Positions 1 to 8,591 of a DNA stretch of 64,000 nt are shown here, piece by piece. The stretch is from an uncultured Balneolaceae bacterium. Its GTDB lineage: Bacteria > Bacteroidota > Rhodothermia > Balneolales > Balneolaceae. The DNA is taken from NCBI GenBank assembly GCA_913057825.1, contig CAJXOW010000004.1:19549-83548 (forward strand), written 5' to 3'. Every line of letters begins with the position of its first letter. The first letter of the stretch is position 1. The translations under genes were made by a program, and so were the position numbers. A model generated the notes under the pieces. That model had not been told where the DNA came from. It saw nothing but the letters and a program-made list of their open reading frames with translations, and did no database searches.

Positions 1-843
1 AAAATTACTATTAAAAGCAAAAGTGCTACAGAGTATTCCACAACTGTCGTACTTTCTGAAAAATCCAGACGTGAAGTTGGAGATGTGGTAAAGGTATTTG
101 TTAATGGATTATTTAAAAACAGAGCCGAAAAAGAAGTGATAAAACTGTCAGACAATAAAATCGGAGTTCAAGTGACACATGATGAGCTAATTAATTATGT
201 ATTTGTTTATTCTTCTCTGGGTGATGCTGTGAATGTTGAATTTGATTATGACAAAGTTGATATCACTCCTAACGGGTATTCCGGAGGAGATCTTCGAGGG
301 ATAGCTAACTCATATGGACTATCCCTGACCTTTAAAGCTACTTTAGCTGAAGAACCTCAAGAGGTAAAGAGTACATTAAATAAAAATGAAATCTGGATTA
401 GTGGTGATCCAAGTAATATTCACATCACCGATCCGGTAGATGTGGTTCTGTATGATAACGAAGCTTTTCCTGAGAAAGACGACTTGCCCATCAACCTTCC
501 CCAAGCTCCTGCGAACCTTATTGATGCCACCATCAACGTTAATCTCGAGTGCCCAACGGTGGGTCAGACGGTAAATGTTACCACTATTCCCCAGGCTTCC
601 GTTTTATACCGCAAAAATAACACGGAGGGTAAATGGAGAGTAGTTACCGATATCGAATGGGTATTTAACGATGACGAGAATTACCTGGAAAGTGGTTCTT
701 TTGATGTTAACGGTGTAGAAGGAGGTGAAAATTATACCTTTAAATTGTCCTACGATGGCAATACGGAAACAAAATTACTCAATAATATGCAGGCTGCGAA
801 TACCATCAAAATCACAGATGAGATAGACAGTATTTGTGAGTAG
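1..843 (+). CDS. 3' part of a large secreted/surface protein of unknown function (5' end outside window)
   Basis: The reading frame is open from base 1 to the TAG at 841, so the gene starts upstream of the window; the first usable start inside is only a GTG at 85. The 280 visible residues are acidic, Ser/Thr/Asn-rich and predicted mostly beta, with no membrane segment and a single Cys pair (ECPTVG and the terminal SICE). This composition suits the C-terminal part of an exported Bacteroidota protein, but no catalytic or binding motif and no type IX sorting tail is visible. Base composition is more AT-rich than the genes that follow. Function unknown; the call as a secreted protein is inference from composition only. 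Confidence 0.75.
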   Translation, partial: KITIKSKSATEYSTTVVLSEKSRREVGDVVKVFVNGLFKNRAEKEVIKLSDNKIGVQVTHDELINYVFVYSSLGDAVNVEFDYDKVDITPNGYSGGDLRGIANSYGLSLTFKATLAEEPQEVKSTLNKNEIWISGDPSNIHITDPVDVVLYDNEAFPEKDDLPINLPQAPANLIDATINVNLECPTVGQTVNVTTIPQASVLYRKNNTEGKWRVVTDIEWVFNDDENYLESGSFDVNGVEGGENYTFKLSYDGNTETKLLNNMQAANTIKITDEIDSICE

Positions 844-870
844 TAGGTAAGTTGGTTTCACAATTTACAG

Positions 871-902
871 AACCCGATTGTATTCCTGCAGCCGGGTTTT
901 TT
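871..902 (+). terminator. Rho-independent terminator after the first gene
   Basis: AACCCG (871-876) pairs with CGGGTT (893-898), and the stem runs directly into a T tract (897-902). It lies 28 bases after the stop codon at 843. The 16-base loop is long, so the hairpin is moderate in strength. Confidence 0.55.
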
Positions 903-996
903 ATGGCCTTTTAAAATGATGAATTAGGGAGTATGGTTAATGGCGTGGTTTTACCCCAAACTTCATATAAGAGACTGGTTTAGTTATAAACTCATT

Positions 997-1629
997 TCAT
1001 CGAGAATCTGAGGTGGGCGGCATGGTTCCGAACACCCGATCCCACAACGTGGTTGAAACCCCGAATGCCTTCTCCGGGTACTTGTAGTGATGTAGCGCGT
1101 GATGACGGTACTGGATGTTCAGAAAAGAAGGCACCGGTTGATCATGTATCGAATAGTGGACATAGGTATAAAGCAGGTAACCGGTCATAAATCCCGGCAT
1201 AAACACATAGACCAGCTTGCCCAGCAATAGCCAATATCCCCCGAAAAGCATTCCCACAATGATCAATCCCGGTACCGGTGGCATGATCAGCCGTTCTTTG
1301 TCCCTCGGATACTCATGATGAATGCCGTGAATGGTGAAAGCGATTTCTGCGGCAATTTTCGAATCGGGAAAATATTCGTCGATATGGTTAATGTAGCGGT
1401 GGAAAAAATATTCGAAAAACGTCCAGAAAAACATGGCTCCCACGAAGATGGCCATCCCGGAAACCACAGAGCCTAGCACTTTCTCCCGGTATCCCACGTA
1501 AAGCATGACGAGCGTGATGACGATATAGATACTTGCTGATATCTGGGGTCTCGTTTTGGTAAGCGGCTCCAACCACTCGTTTTCAAATAAAACGCCCTTT
1601 CCCCTGTTTTTGATCTCGTAGTCGTGCAT
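997..1629 (-). CDS. Fatty acid hydroxylase (FA2H/sterol desaturase superfamily)
   Basis: Integral-membrane di-iron hydroxylase of 210 aa, resembling fatty-acid 2-hydroxylases that act on acyl chains of sphingolipids or other lipids. Visible histidine clusters are HRYINH (77-82), HGIHHEYP (101-108), HYSIHD (158-163) and HHALHH (176-181), the expected eight-plus His set for the non-haem di-iron centre. Hydrophobic segments lie at about 32-46, 55-76, 119-140 and 143-160. The ATG at 1629 is preceded by AGGGG at a suitable distance, supporting the start. It stands alone, with 500 bases before the next minus-strand gene. The family is certain; the exact lipid substrate is not visible. Confidence 0.9.
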   Translation of the reverse strand: MHDYEIKNRGKGVLFENEWLEPLTKTRPQISASIYIVITLVMLYVGYREKVLGSVVSGMAIFVGAMFFWTFFEYFFHRYINHIDEYFPDSKIAAEIAFTIHGIHHEYPRDKERLIMPPVPGLIIVGMLFGGYWLLLGKLVYVFMPGFMTGYLLYTYVHYSIHDQPVPSFLNIQYRHHALHHYKYPEKAFGVSTTLWDRVFGTMPPTSDSR

Positions 1630-2153
1630 AATGGATCCCCTTATTTATAATGAAAGTTTAATCCAACAGGATAAACAGTGGAATTAATAGCTCTCCCTCA
1701 CTTAAAATCTGTATACCTTTAACCCTGGCTATCCACCTTTTTAAATATAGCAATCCATTTCCATTATTTTCAATAAAATGCGGGAAACTTCTCAATCGGA
1801 GGCGGGAATTCTTCTTGTTATTGTCGGCCGGGCGATAAACCTATGGCATATACGACTCGTAGAACCGGATTTGCTCGATTCGCATTAGGGAATCACATAT
1901 CGAAGGGGCGGGAACACTTTCATTTCTCTCTTATTTCAACGTACTATTTACAATATACCGCGATATCCCCCTATGATCCAAAACAAACTTAATGTCGCCA
2001 ATTAACCTATAAGTAATAGAAAGTAATAGGTGTTTAATAGTAACTTAATGATGGGTTTGTGGCCTATTTTTACTTGGAATCATGATATCCAGCACCCTCA
2101 CCTTCTATAGCTTAAAGCTTTGAGTCCGAATAAAAATGAAGTTCTTCTTGGCA
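1630..2153. other. Gene-free stretch
   Basis: 524 bases between the hydroxylase and two small ORFs. It must contain the hydroxylase promoter on the minus strand. No ORF, strong hairpin, RNA gene or repeat was recognised. Confidence 0.5.
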
Positions 2154-2366
2154 CTATACTTCAGTCAACGAAAAAATGGCGGACTCTCCGTCATTCTCTT
2201 TCGTCAACATCCCCCGTTCCCAGAGCGTGTTGCAATGATTCCAAATCATTTGATTGGTCGGTCCTTTATCCGGATTCACCTTAATGGTTTTCAACCACCG
2301 CATTAATTGATAAAACTCATATAGCTCGGTATCCAATGTTAACTCCATTTTAGTTTTTTTGTCCAT
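2154..2366 (-). CDS. Small unknown protein, second of a pair behind a B12 riboswitch
   Basis: A 70-aa ORF with no recognised family. It is predicted helical, with Trp residues at about 24, 42 and 49 and a mix of charged residues; no membrane span, signal peptide or Cys motif. Its ATG overlaps the end of the 79-aa ORF upstream by 17 bases, which is consistent with translational coupling. Both lie downstream of the cobalamin riboswitch at 2781-2957 on the same strand. Short length makes the call uncertain; it could be a relic of a larger gene. Confidence 0.4.
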   Translation of the reverse strand: MDKKTKMELTLDTELYEFYQLMRWLKTIKVNPDKGPTNQMIWNHCNTLWERGMLTKENDGESAIFSLTEV

Positions 2367-2589
2367 ATAAGAGAGGAATCGTTTCGATGTGGTACAGCCG
2401 GGTATGTCCTTCTACGGTATCACCAATCCCGTAGTAGACGAATCCCACATTCGACCAGATGTCCTTTCCGAAATGCGGGAACCGGATCACCCGGGCATCC
2501 GGCAACAACTTGATCTTTCCACTGCTGCCCTCCAGGGGCCCGTTGCAGCAATGGTAGGTATATACTTTGGCCTTTTTGCGATATAGCAT
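2350..2589 (-). CDS. Small unknown protein, first ORF downstream of the cobalamin riboswitch
   Basis: A 79-aa ORF, predicted beta-rich, with a CC pair at 14-15 and many aromatic residues; no known domain recognised. An AGGAG lies only one base before this ATG, which is too close, so the true start is uncertain. It is the first sizeable ORF after the riboswitch, about 190 bases downstream of the aptamer. If real, it and the overlapping 70-aa ORF would be the only genes under that switch. There is no resemblance to BtuB, CbtA/B, CobU/T, NrdJ or MetE, the usual targets. Confidence 0.4.
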   Translation of the reverse strand: MLYRKKAKVYTYHCCNGPLEGSSGKIKLLPDARVIRFPHFGKDIWSNVGFVYYGIGDTVEGHTRLYHIETIPLLYGQKN

Positions 2590-2780
2590 ACTCCTGTCAT
2601 TTTAATTATTGTTTTATTGGACGGAGCGTTAGCTGCAAAACCAACATCGAGAGGCGGAAACACTGACATTATGCTGCAGACCGACGTATATGTCACCTGC
2701 CATCCAGTAACAACAGGCAACCGGACACCATGCCGATCTTCAACACAGCCCTAACTCCCGAAGGCTCCGTTTACTGGACG

Positions 2781-2957
2781 TGACGGCAGGTCTCCTGACT
2801 TACCGGCGTATTCGCTGCACCTTCCCACCTCGTTCGGGGCTGAGGCAGTGGCATCACAGCAAACCTTGCCGGATTACAGTTGCGGGAACAGTTCCGGATT
2901 TTGACCCATGGGCCATCACCGGATTCCCTTTTCATTCGCCGAGGGCGAACACCGTCA
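2781..2957 (-). promoter_or_regulatory. Cobalamin (AdoCbl) riboswitch aptamer
   Basis: Read on the minus strand, the conserved elements occur in the right order: AAAAGGGAATCCGGTG, a second CCGGAACTGTTCCC block, CCGCAACTGTAATCC, GCCACTG, GTGGGAAGG, and the signature AGTCAGGAGACCTGCC. The outer P1 helix forms between TGACGG at the 5' side (complement of 2952-2957) and CCGTCA at the 3' side (complement of 2781-2786). The aptamer is complete by eye. Transcription would run toward lower coordinates, into the two small ORFs at 2589 and 2366. No terminator/antiterminator or RBS-sequestering platform could be assigned with certainty. Confidence 0.92.
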
Positions 2958-3116
2958 AGTCTTTCTACAATTAAATATGATTTCGGACTGATTTCAAATA
3001 TGAATTTAAATACCTTTGATAAAGCTCCACCGCTAATCCCTCATTTTATTTTCGGCTCATATATAAGCTCTTTTTTAAGCGACGTAATCTTAAGGAGGAA
3101 TCACAATATCCGGGAA

Positions 3117-3710
3117 TCAACCAGTGTTGTCATTTTCAATCCCGAGTAGTTCAGGGTAATGGTTAAGCATCCAGATGGCTATTATATCGTAGCTTCCGTG
3201 CCAGATGATAATAAGCAGCAGGCTGCCAGTCAGAGAGTAGGTAAAGCCGAAAGCCATACCAAGTAAAGTTGTTAGCAAGAAGTAACTCAACGAGACAAAG
3301 TGCATAAGTCCGAAAACCACGGCGGCAGTGGCAATGGCGAGTTCGACCGACATATAACCCGCCAGCCAGGTTTGCAGGAAACCACGAAAAAACACCTCTT
3401 CCCCGATCCCCGCCATCGAGGCCAGGATCACAGTCTGCCAAAAACTCAAACCCTTAAATAAGGGGCGGAGATATTTAACAATATCCACCAGCGAGTCAGC
3501 TATCCGGAATCGGGTAAGAATGGATACCCCCATATAAACCAATACCCCTCCAAATAATCCCCAGAATATAGCGTGGGCTACCCCTGCAGGTGCAAGCTGC
3601 CAGGGGGTGCCGGTTACATAAATAAGAACACCACCGACCAGCAGTGCTGCACCGGGCGCTGATACCATCGCTGTGAAAGAGAAAGAATGCTCTGCTTGAT
3701 GGGGGGTCAT
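3117..3710 (-). CDS. CPBP family intramembrane metalloprotease (CAAX/Abi type)
   Basis: Polytopic membrane protein with the Abi/CPBP signature: GIGEEVFFRGF (EExxxR, motif 1), FGLMHFV (motif 2 His) and a later WHGSYD (motif 3). Such glutamic-type or metal-dependent proteases cleave prenylated or other membrane substrates, or act in peptide maturation or immunity; the substrate is unknown here. The frame is open to an ATG at 3752, but that upstream segment lies inside a duplicated stretch whose second copy belongs to a different gene context. The ATG at 3710, immediately after the duplication, is therefore preferred (197 aa). An internal ATG at 3668 is also possible. It sits 54 bases after the end of the DUF5916 pseudogene. 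Confidence 0.85.
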   Translation of the reverse strand: MTPHQAEHSFSFTAMVSAPGAALLVGGVLIYVTGTPWQLAPAGVAHAIFWGLFGGVLVYMGVSILTRFRIADSLVDIVKYLRPLFKGLSFWQTVILASMAGIGEEVFFRGFLQTWLAGYMSVELAIATAAVVFGLMHFVSLSYFLLTTLLGMAFGFTYSLTGSLLLIIIWHGSYDIIAIWMLNHYPELLGIENDNTG

Positions 3711-3800
3711 GGGTTTTAATTGAAAGAGTGAGTTAAAGCGTGAAGAATGCAATGAATAGCTTTATCACCATCTGAAGGTATAATTGTATTTGATTAGTAT
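3711..3800. repeat. Duplicated segment, copy A (matches 6781-6875)
   Basis: About 90 bases that align with 6781-6875 at roughly three quarters identity, with small indels. Shared blocks include TTGAAAGAGTG, GCGTGAA, AATGAATAG and the run across the stop codon. It contains the last ~12 codons of the DUF5916 gene plus the spacer up to the next start codon. Copy B has the same arrangement before the amine oxidase gene. Identity was judged by eye. Confidence 0.75.
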
Positions 3801-5275
3801 AGCCCGCTGGTCGCTTATCGGGAGATTTGGCCCTGACAGCACAGATCGGTTGGTATTAAGCTGTTCATTGTAGACGATATACAAGTCGTTTCCTTGTTTG
3901 GGATTATAGCGAAATCTAAGGTTGCCTATTAGAACATCTGAAGCGCTGTTATACTGAACAAAGGAAGAGATGGTAAACTCAACACTTGGGGTAACCTCCA
4001 TTCGAAGACGTCCAATGTGCGTTTCAAGTTCCTTATTACGCTCTGCAAACCGAATATGATTATACTCGTAAAATCCATTCAAACGTAGAAAACGCGAAAC
4101 ATTCCAGGTGGGACCGACAGAAAAAGACCAGCGCTTGCCGTCATAAAATTGTCCGCCTAAGACCCACCGACGATCTCGCATCCCACGAGCTCGGCATGGA
4201 GTAGCTTATTTCCACGGTATAACCCAATGCGACGACTATAGAATAATCTGTTAGAATCACCGAAATTGAACGCAAAGTTGCTCGAACGTTCCTGGAAAAA
4301 CTTGCGCTTTTCCGGAAAGAAAAGAGGAAAGCGGCTGAGATTAACTTTCTGGTTGTCCGCCTCTATCTGGGCAAAATCCGTATTAACCGTCATATCAAGC
4401 GTCAAATTACTGGTAATTCCGTACTTTATATCCAGGCCGGCATCATATGTCAAGTTATCCTCACGATTGTAGTTGGTCCCGGCGCTATTCAACGTATGCT
4501 GCTGCCCAAGTCCGGCGAGCAGATAGGGCTTGACCTGCAAGGGTGGCTCCGGCTGTAAATCTTTGAATACCGCATCTTCTGACTGGGAAGGTTTCATATG
4601 ACTAAAATATCCCCATTCGGGAGATATATTTGGATAGGTATCAAATTCATTTTCGCGGGATAAAAATCGCAATGCTGTTAGCCCCATAACAACCTGCCCC
4701 TTTTCATTGGTCTCAAAACGCAGGCTGGAAACAGGAATACGCATCTCGGCAAACCAGCCGCTTGTATCTTGACGAACCTCAACCTCCCAGACGGTTCCCC
4801 AATCCATATCGAAGGGCAGGCTACCACTGGCGTCATTGATAATCGAGGCATCAGCCCGATGTCCGGTGGGGGATGTTGCAAATATATTGGCATTTTCATT
4901 GTCGTTAAATGTGTCCAACTGAATTGCAAAAAGATCCGAATCAGAACGCGCATAATCCCGTTTAAAGGAGGCGACGGAGACAGGTTGCGCATCATAACAC
5001 CGACAGGCTGCATATAAATAATCACGGGTATATCCTACCAGTACTTGCGTTTTTTCTGTCGGATCCTCCCCAAAAACCGGACGCATTTGCGTAAGAGGCA
5101 GTAAACGAGCATCCCTCCACTCCGATTCGCCTATATGACCATCCAGCTCAATGGATGAATTAATTTTGGGGATGACAATTTGCCCGATCTTTTGATTTTG
5201 TGCTTCTACACTGACACAGGAAATAAGAAACAGGAGTACGACAAGACCAAGAGGAACTGATTTCGATACCATCAT
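3765..5275 (-). pseudogene. DUF5916 (CBM9-like plus beta-barrel) outer-membrane protein, internally deleted and frameshifted
   Basis: The first part (5275 down to 4157, about 372 aa) has a signal peptide ending in VEAQ, a CBM9-like domain (IELDGHIGESEWRDA...), then the DUF5916 region with RKFFQERSSNFAF and LFYSRRIGL. It then runs to a stop at 4157. The second part (4181 to 3765, 138 aa, another frame) is only the last barrel strands, ending KYNYTFRW with a terminal aromatic. Intact DUF5916 proteins are generally around 700-800 aa, so some 250 residues of barrel are missing at the junction near 4160-4185, and the frame changes there. The start MMVSK at 5275 was chosen because it begins the signal peptide; longer frames run into the amine oxidase gene. 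Not expected to form a barrel. It lies 25 bases after the amine oxidase gene. Confidence 0.8.
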
Positions 5276-5300
5276 TGAAATTTTGAGCTTGATTAAGCCT

Positions 5301-6773
5301 TCAACCCGATTCGTGAATCTTTTTCGCCTCACGAGCACCGGAACGAAGAGCTCCTTCCATGGTACTGCGCAGGATGGTCGTGTGTTCGCCGGCAAAGCGG
5401 ATATTGCCGTGGGGTTTCTGCAGCGGTTCGAGATATTTGGTCACTTCACCGGGTGCCGGCCAGCTCAGACCTCCGAGTGCATAGGGATCTTCAGTCCACT
5501 TTTTGACATAGCTGTTCTGGTGATGTTTGCGGACGCCGGGATGAACTTTGTCGATACCCTGCAGCGTTCGTTCGATCAACTTCTTCTCCGGTAGTTCGGC
5601 AGCTCTTTCAGCGTTTTTCCCATCCCGATAGCTTTCCAGAATTGCGGGACCATCTTTTCGTCCACTGTAACCGTTAATTTGATCAACATCAAGATCGGTA
5701 TAGGCCGTGCCCGATTCGCCTCGTTCTTTCCAGTAGGGTGTGTCGACCGTAAGATACGTCCTCGTGAAATCAACATATGAGAGTTTATCTATTGCTTGCT
5801 GTTTTTCGGACGGCAAAGCGGGATCGAATTGAATCTTGTTCAGCACCCTGGTCGGGAACGTACATATCACCTGATCGGCCTCAAAGGTCCGGTGCGTTTC
5901 ATTTTCCAGAGCCTCCACCTGCACGCCGTCACCTTGGTCGGTTACCTCCGACACTTCAACACCGTACTTAATGCGATCGCCCAGCTCCTCCGCCATCGCA
6001 CGCGGCAGCTGATCATTTCCGCCGACCAGGATAAAGGGTTTACCTCCCATAAAGAGGCCAATGTCAGAGAATGCCATCGAAAGTGCGGAGGTCTGATGCG
6101 GGAGTCCGCCAAACCATTGCGTGTATTTAACGAGTTTCACCGCTCCCTCACTGGCTCCCTGAGAACGCATATACTCGGCCAGTGACTTATGGTCGAGCTT
6201 CACCATGGGAGCTTCATCCCAAGTATCCGGATTGGAAATTTCGGACGGCAGGCTGTCAATGATATACTTTTTGACGATGCCCATCGGACCCAGTTTCTGT
6301 TCCTCGGCTGTCAAATCATAGGGCCACTGGTCCATCTCCTTGGCCGTAAACCGCTTCCCGTTGAGATGATACACCGGATTCTCCGGCAAACTCCATATCG
6401 TTTTTTTCAAGTCATACTTTTTAATATACCGCAGCGCATGCGTAAACGTATTGGAAAAAGCCATACCTCCCTCCTCGGCATACAGCTTGCCCGGAAAAGA
6501 ATCGCGGAGCGTAGATACACGTCCCCCGGGCCGTCTGCGCGCTTCCAGAACGGTGACATCGTGACCGGCCTCGACGAGTTCCAGTCCAGCCGCAAGTCCT
6601 GAAAGCCCTGCTCCCAGGACCAGTACCTTTTTCGGATTTTGGGTTGTTCCGGAGATCGGCGTAGCCCCCTGCAGCGAACCGGGCAGCATGATGCCGGCAC
6701 CTACAGCGCCCATCCCCATCGTTAGCTGTTGCAAAAACGCTCGACGTGACAAGCTTTGTCCTTCATCCCCCAT
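5301..6773 (-). CDS. Tat-exported FAD-dependent amine oxidase (monoamine oxidase family)
   Basis: 490-aa flavoprotein. The N-terminus has a twin-arginine signal (SRRAFLQ, residues 9-15) and a hydrophobic h-region up to about 38, so the folded FAD enzyme is exported. The Rossmann motif GAGLSG (54-59) is followed by the FAD ribose-binding Glu (E77) and RRPGGR (80-85). The C-terminus has the MAO-type FAD motif FAGEHTT (460-466) and TMEGALRSG. It would oxidise an amine to an aldehyde with H2O2 release; the substrate is unknown. The upstream spacer is copy B of a duplicated segment, and the DUF5916 pseudogene follows by 25 bases, probably in the same transcript. Confidence 0.9.
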   Translation of the reverse strand: MGDEGQSLSRRAFLQQLTMGMGAVGAGIMLPGSLQGATPISGTTQNPKKVLVLGAGLSGLAAGLELVEAGHDVTVLEARRRPGGRVSTLRDSFPGKLYAEEGGMAFSNTFTHALRYIKKYDLKKTIWSLPENPVYHLNGKRFTAKEMDQWPYDLTAEEQKLGPMGIVKKYIIDSLPSEISNPDTWDEAPMVKLDHKSLAEYMRSQGASEGAVKLVKYTQWFGGLPHQTSALSMAFSDIGLFMGGKPFILVGGNDQLPRAMAEELGDRIKYGVEVSEVTDQGDGVQVEALENETHRTFEADQVICTFPTRVLNKIQFDPALPSEKQQAIDKLSYVDFTRTYLTVDTPYWKERGESGTAYTDLDVDQINGYSGRKDGPAILESYRDGKNAERAAELPEKKLIERTLQGIDKVHPGVRKHHQNSYVKKWTEDPYALGGLSWPAPGEVTKYLEPLQKPHGNIRFAGEHTTILRSTMEGALRSGAREAKKIHESG

Positions 6774-6780
6774 AATAGGT

Positions 6781-6875
6781 AGTTTTTAATTTTGAAAGAG
6801 TGTTAAAAAACTGCGTGAAAATGCGATGAATAGTTTTATAACCGTCTGAAAGTATATTTGTACTTGACTAAAAAT
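6781..6875. repeat. Duplicated segment, copy B (matches 3711-3800)
   Basis: Second copy of the ~90-base segment. On the minus strand it encodes the tail FLVKYKYTFRRL plus stop, parallel to ILIKYNYTFRW plus stop in copy A, and ends just before the amine oxidase ATG at 6773. It therefore looks like the 3' end of a second DUF5916 gene whose body has been lost. Confidence 0.75.
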
Positions 6876-7144
6876 AGGTCGTTAATTTCCTTGCGGGATA
6901 CATCTGCAGGCGTCCGACTCACGCCCTTTGCGGTAATCTCAAACGCCCAGGTAAACACCATCGCCAGGGGAAAGCCCAGGATCACCGCAAAGACAATCAT
7001 TTTCAACACCCACGGCGGCGCACCAAACGCGTCCGCAGCTATGGATGCAGCTTGAACCACTATCCACCCGGTTACGGCATACACTACCGCCACCTTATAG
7101 ATGTTACGACGTTTTAGCTCCCTGAAGAACGTATTTAGATTCAT
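6836..7144 (-). pseudogene. Chimeric relic: N-terminal membrane domain of TolB/TPR protein joined to a DUF5916 C-terminal tail
   Basis: A 102-aa ORF. Residues 1-80 match the start of the three large TolB-like/TPR genes in this window: FFRELKRRNIYKVA, a membrane span at about 18-36, a second at about 46-68 with FAVILGFPLAMVFTWAFEI, then GVSRTPAD. After residue 85 the sequence changes to FLVKYKYTFRRL, the final beta-strand and stop of a DUF5916-type barrel. GGGGG lies 4 bases before the ATG, so it could be expressed as a two-span membrane peptide. Best explained by a deletion that fused the 5' end of one gene to the 3' end of another. Confidence 0.75.
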
Positions 7145-7264
7145 GATCCCCCAGCTTATTAAAGCCTACGAATAATACATATAAAATTATGTATTAATGA
7201 ACAAGAAAAAAACCTATCTGGCCAACTTCTTCCGTGGCATTAATCGATATCCACAGCGGTTTTT

Positions 7265-7852
7265 CTATTTCTTCTGAACGGTGTCCGGGGGACCTTTTTT
7301 CGGCATATTCTGAGGTTTCATGGAGATGTACGGCGTCTTGGGCTCCACCTCCGGCGGGAGCGGATCGGGCATCGGATCGCCCTTCGGTCCCAGCGATTTT
7401 AAATAGGCATAGATCGCCCGTGCGTCTTTTTCGCTGATTTTATTGATATTAAACCACGGCATGGGAAGTTTGGCAAATTTCTCGGTATGCAGCAGATCAA
7501 CCCATTGGTCTGCCGAGTAATTCTGAACGCTTAGGCGCAGATTGTCGGCATACGTAGTGCCCCAGGGACCTCGCCAACCGACTTTACTGCCGAGAAAACG
7601 CTTATCTTCCGGGATGTTTCCTCTTTTCATGATGTAACCGGCGGTGTGACAATCATTACAACCCCCAATAGTTACTAAATAACGACCGGCTTCCGCTTTG
7701 GATTCAGCTACCACGTGGGGTTCAGTCCCCTTTTTTTGGTTTTCGGCACTACTCTGACAGCCGAACATCATAAAAAGAAATCCGAACAACAGCACTCCCT
7801 GCATCTTTCCAATAACACCCCATTTTCGCTCTACATTATAAGAACGGTACAT
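7265..7852 (-). CDS. Lipoprotein class I c-type cytochrome
   Basis: 195 aa. The signal peptide ends at the lipobox MMFGC (C32), so the protein should be membrane-anchored outside the cytoplasm. Haem site CNDCH at 65-69; the likely distal Met ligand is M131 in KLPMPWFN; helix AIYAYLKSLGP (147-157) is the usual C-terminal cytochrome c helix. A Pro-rich tail of about 40 residues follows. A GGGGAGGG sequence upstream of the ATG at 7852 supports the start. Role: electron transfer in the periplasm; partner unknown. The nearest redox gene is the amine oxidase 500 bases further along the same strand, but a relic lies between them. Confidence 0.88.
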   Translation of the reverse strand: MYRSYNVERKWGVIGKMQGVLLFGFLFMMFGCQSSAENQKKGTEPHVVAESKAEAGRYLVTIGGCNDCHTAGYIMKRGNIPEDKRFLGSKVGWRGPWGTTYADNLRLSVQNYSADQWVDLLHTEKFAKLPMPWFNINKISEKDARAIYAYLKSLGPKGDPMPDPLPPEVEPKTPYISMKPQNMPKKGPPDTVQKK

Positions 7853-8108
7853 AATGAACCCTCCCCGATATTAGTTTTGGTTAGCGTACATTCTTTACGA
7901 TACACACCTACGGCTGAAAATATACCCCTTCTTGTCAAACAATATTATTAGTTACCAAATAAATTCGCGCAATAAATAGCCTACCCCTATACACCAAATC
8001 AATAATAACGAAGAATATCTATTTTGTGGAAATTAATTTATATACTTCTACAGCTTTGTGCAAATAGATCCCCTTCACAAGATGGTTACAGCTATATTTT
8101 ATTTTTTT

Positions 8109-8591
8109 TCAATATCTTTCATTCCACACCACCATATCCTCATACTCATCCCTTTCACGCAGAGTCCCGAGGAGGGCGGGGAAAAGATACCAACAATAGG
8201 CCGCCGCAAAATAATCCCATTGCGAAACCTTGCGAAACGCATTCATAGCTTTATCGGGGCGTTGCAAGGCGGACAGGATCAAGCCGGTGGAGACATAATC
8301 CGGTTCTCGTCGGACCCGCTCAAGCTGTTTTTCGGCCTTGCCTGCCACTCCCTGTACCTTGTGTACGATCGCCATCAGCGTTTTGGTTCTTGCATTGGAC
8401 CATACTCCCTCCCCGGGAACCAACGCATCCGCCTCTTCCAGGGCAAACAACGCATCCGAATACTGCCGGTTGTGGTACAGGGCCAGCCGATTGGGGCCGG
8501 AGATAAAAGATTGCTTTAAAATTGCCCTGTTCATCCCGTAACTCAGGGGAACCCAGTATATAAAGCGTAACCATCTTGACCTATGGCCTCT
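8109..8591 (-). pseudogene. C-terminal relic of a TolB-like/TPR protein
   Basis: Open frame of about 160 codons with a possible ATG at 8534 (141 aa), but the same frame runs upstream to a stop just above 8591 with related-looking sequence and no good start. The visible part has TPR-like helices (NRLALYHNRQYSDALFALEE) and the ending typical of TolB-like/TPR proteins: PDYVSTGLILSALQRPDKA..., then FPALLGTLRERDEY. The N-terminal membrane and TolB domains are missing. With the N-terminal chimera at 6836-7144 it brackets the cytochrome gene. This suggests one or more ancestral paralogues broken by rearrangement; the two pieces need not come from the same gene. Confidence 0.6.
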
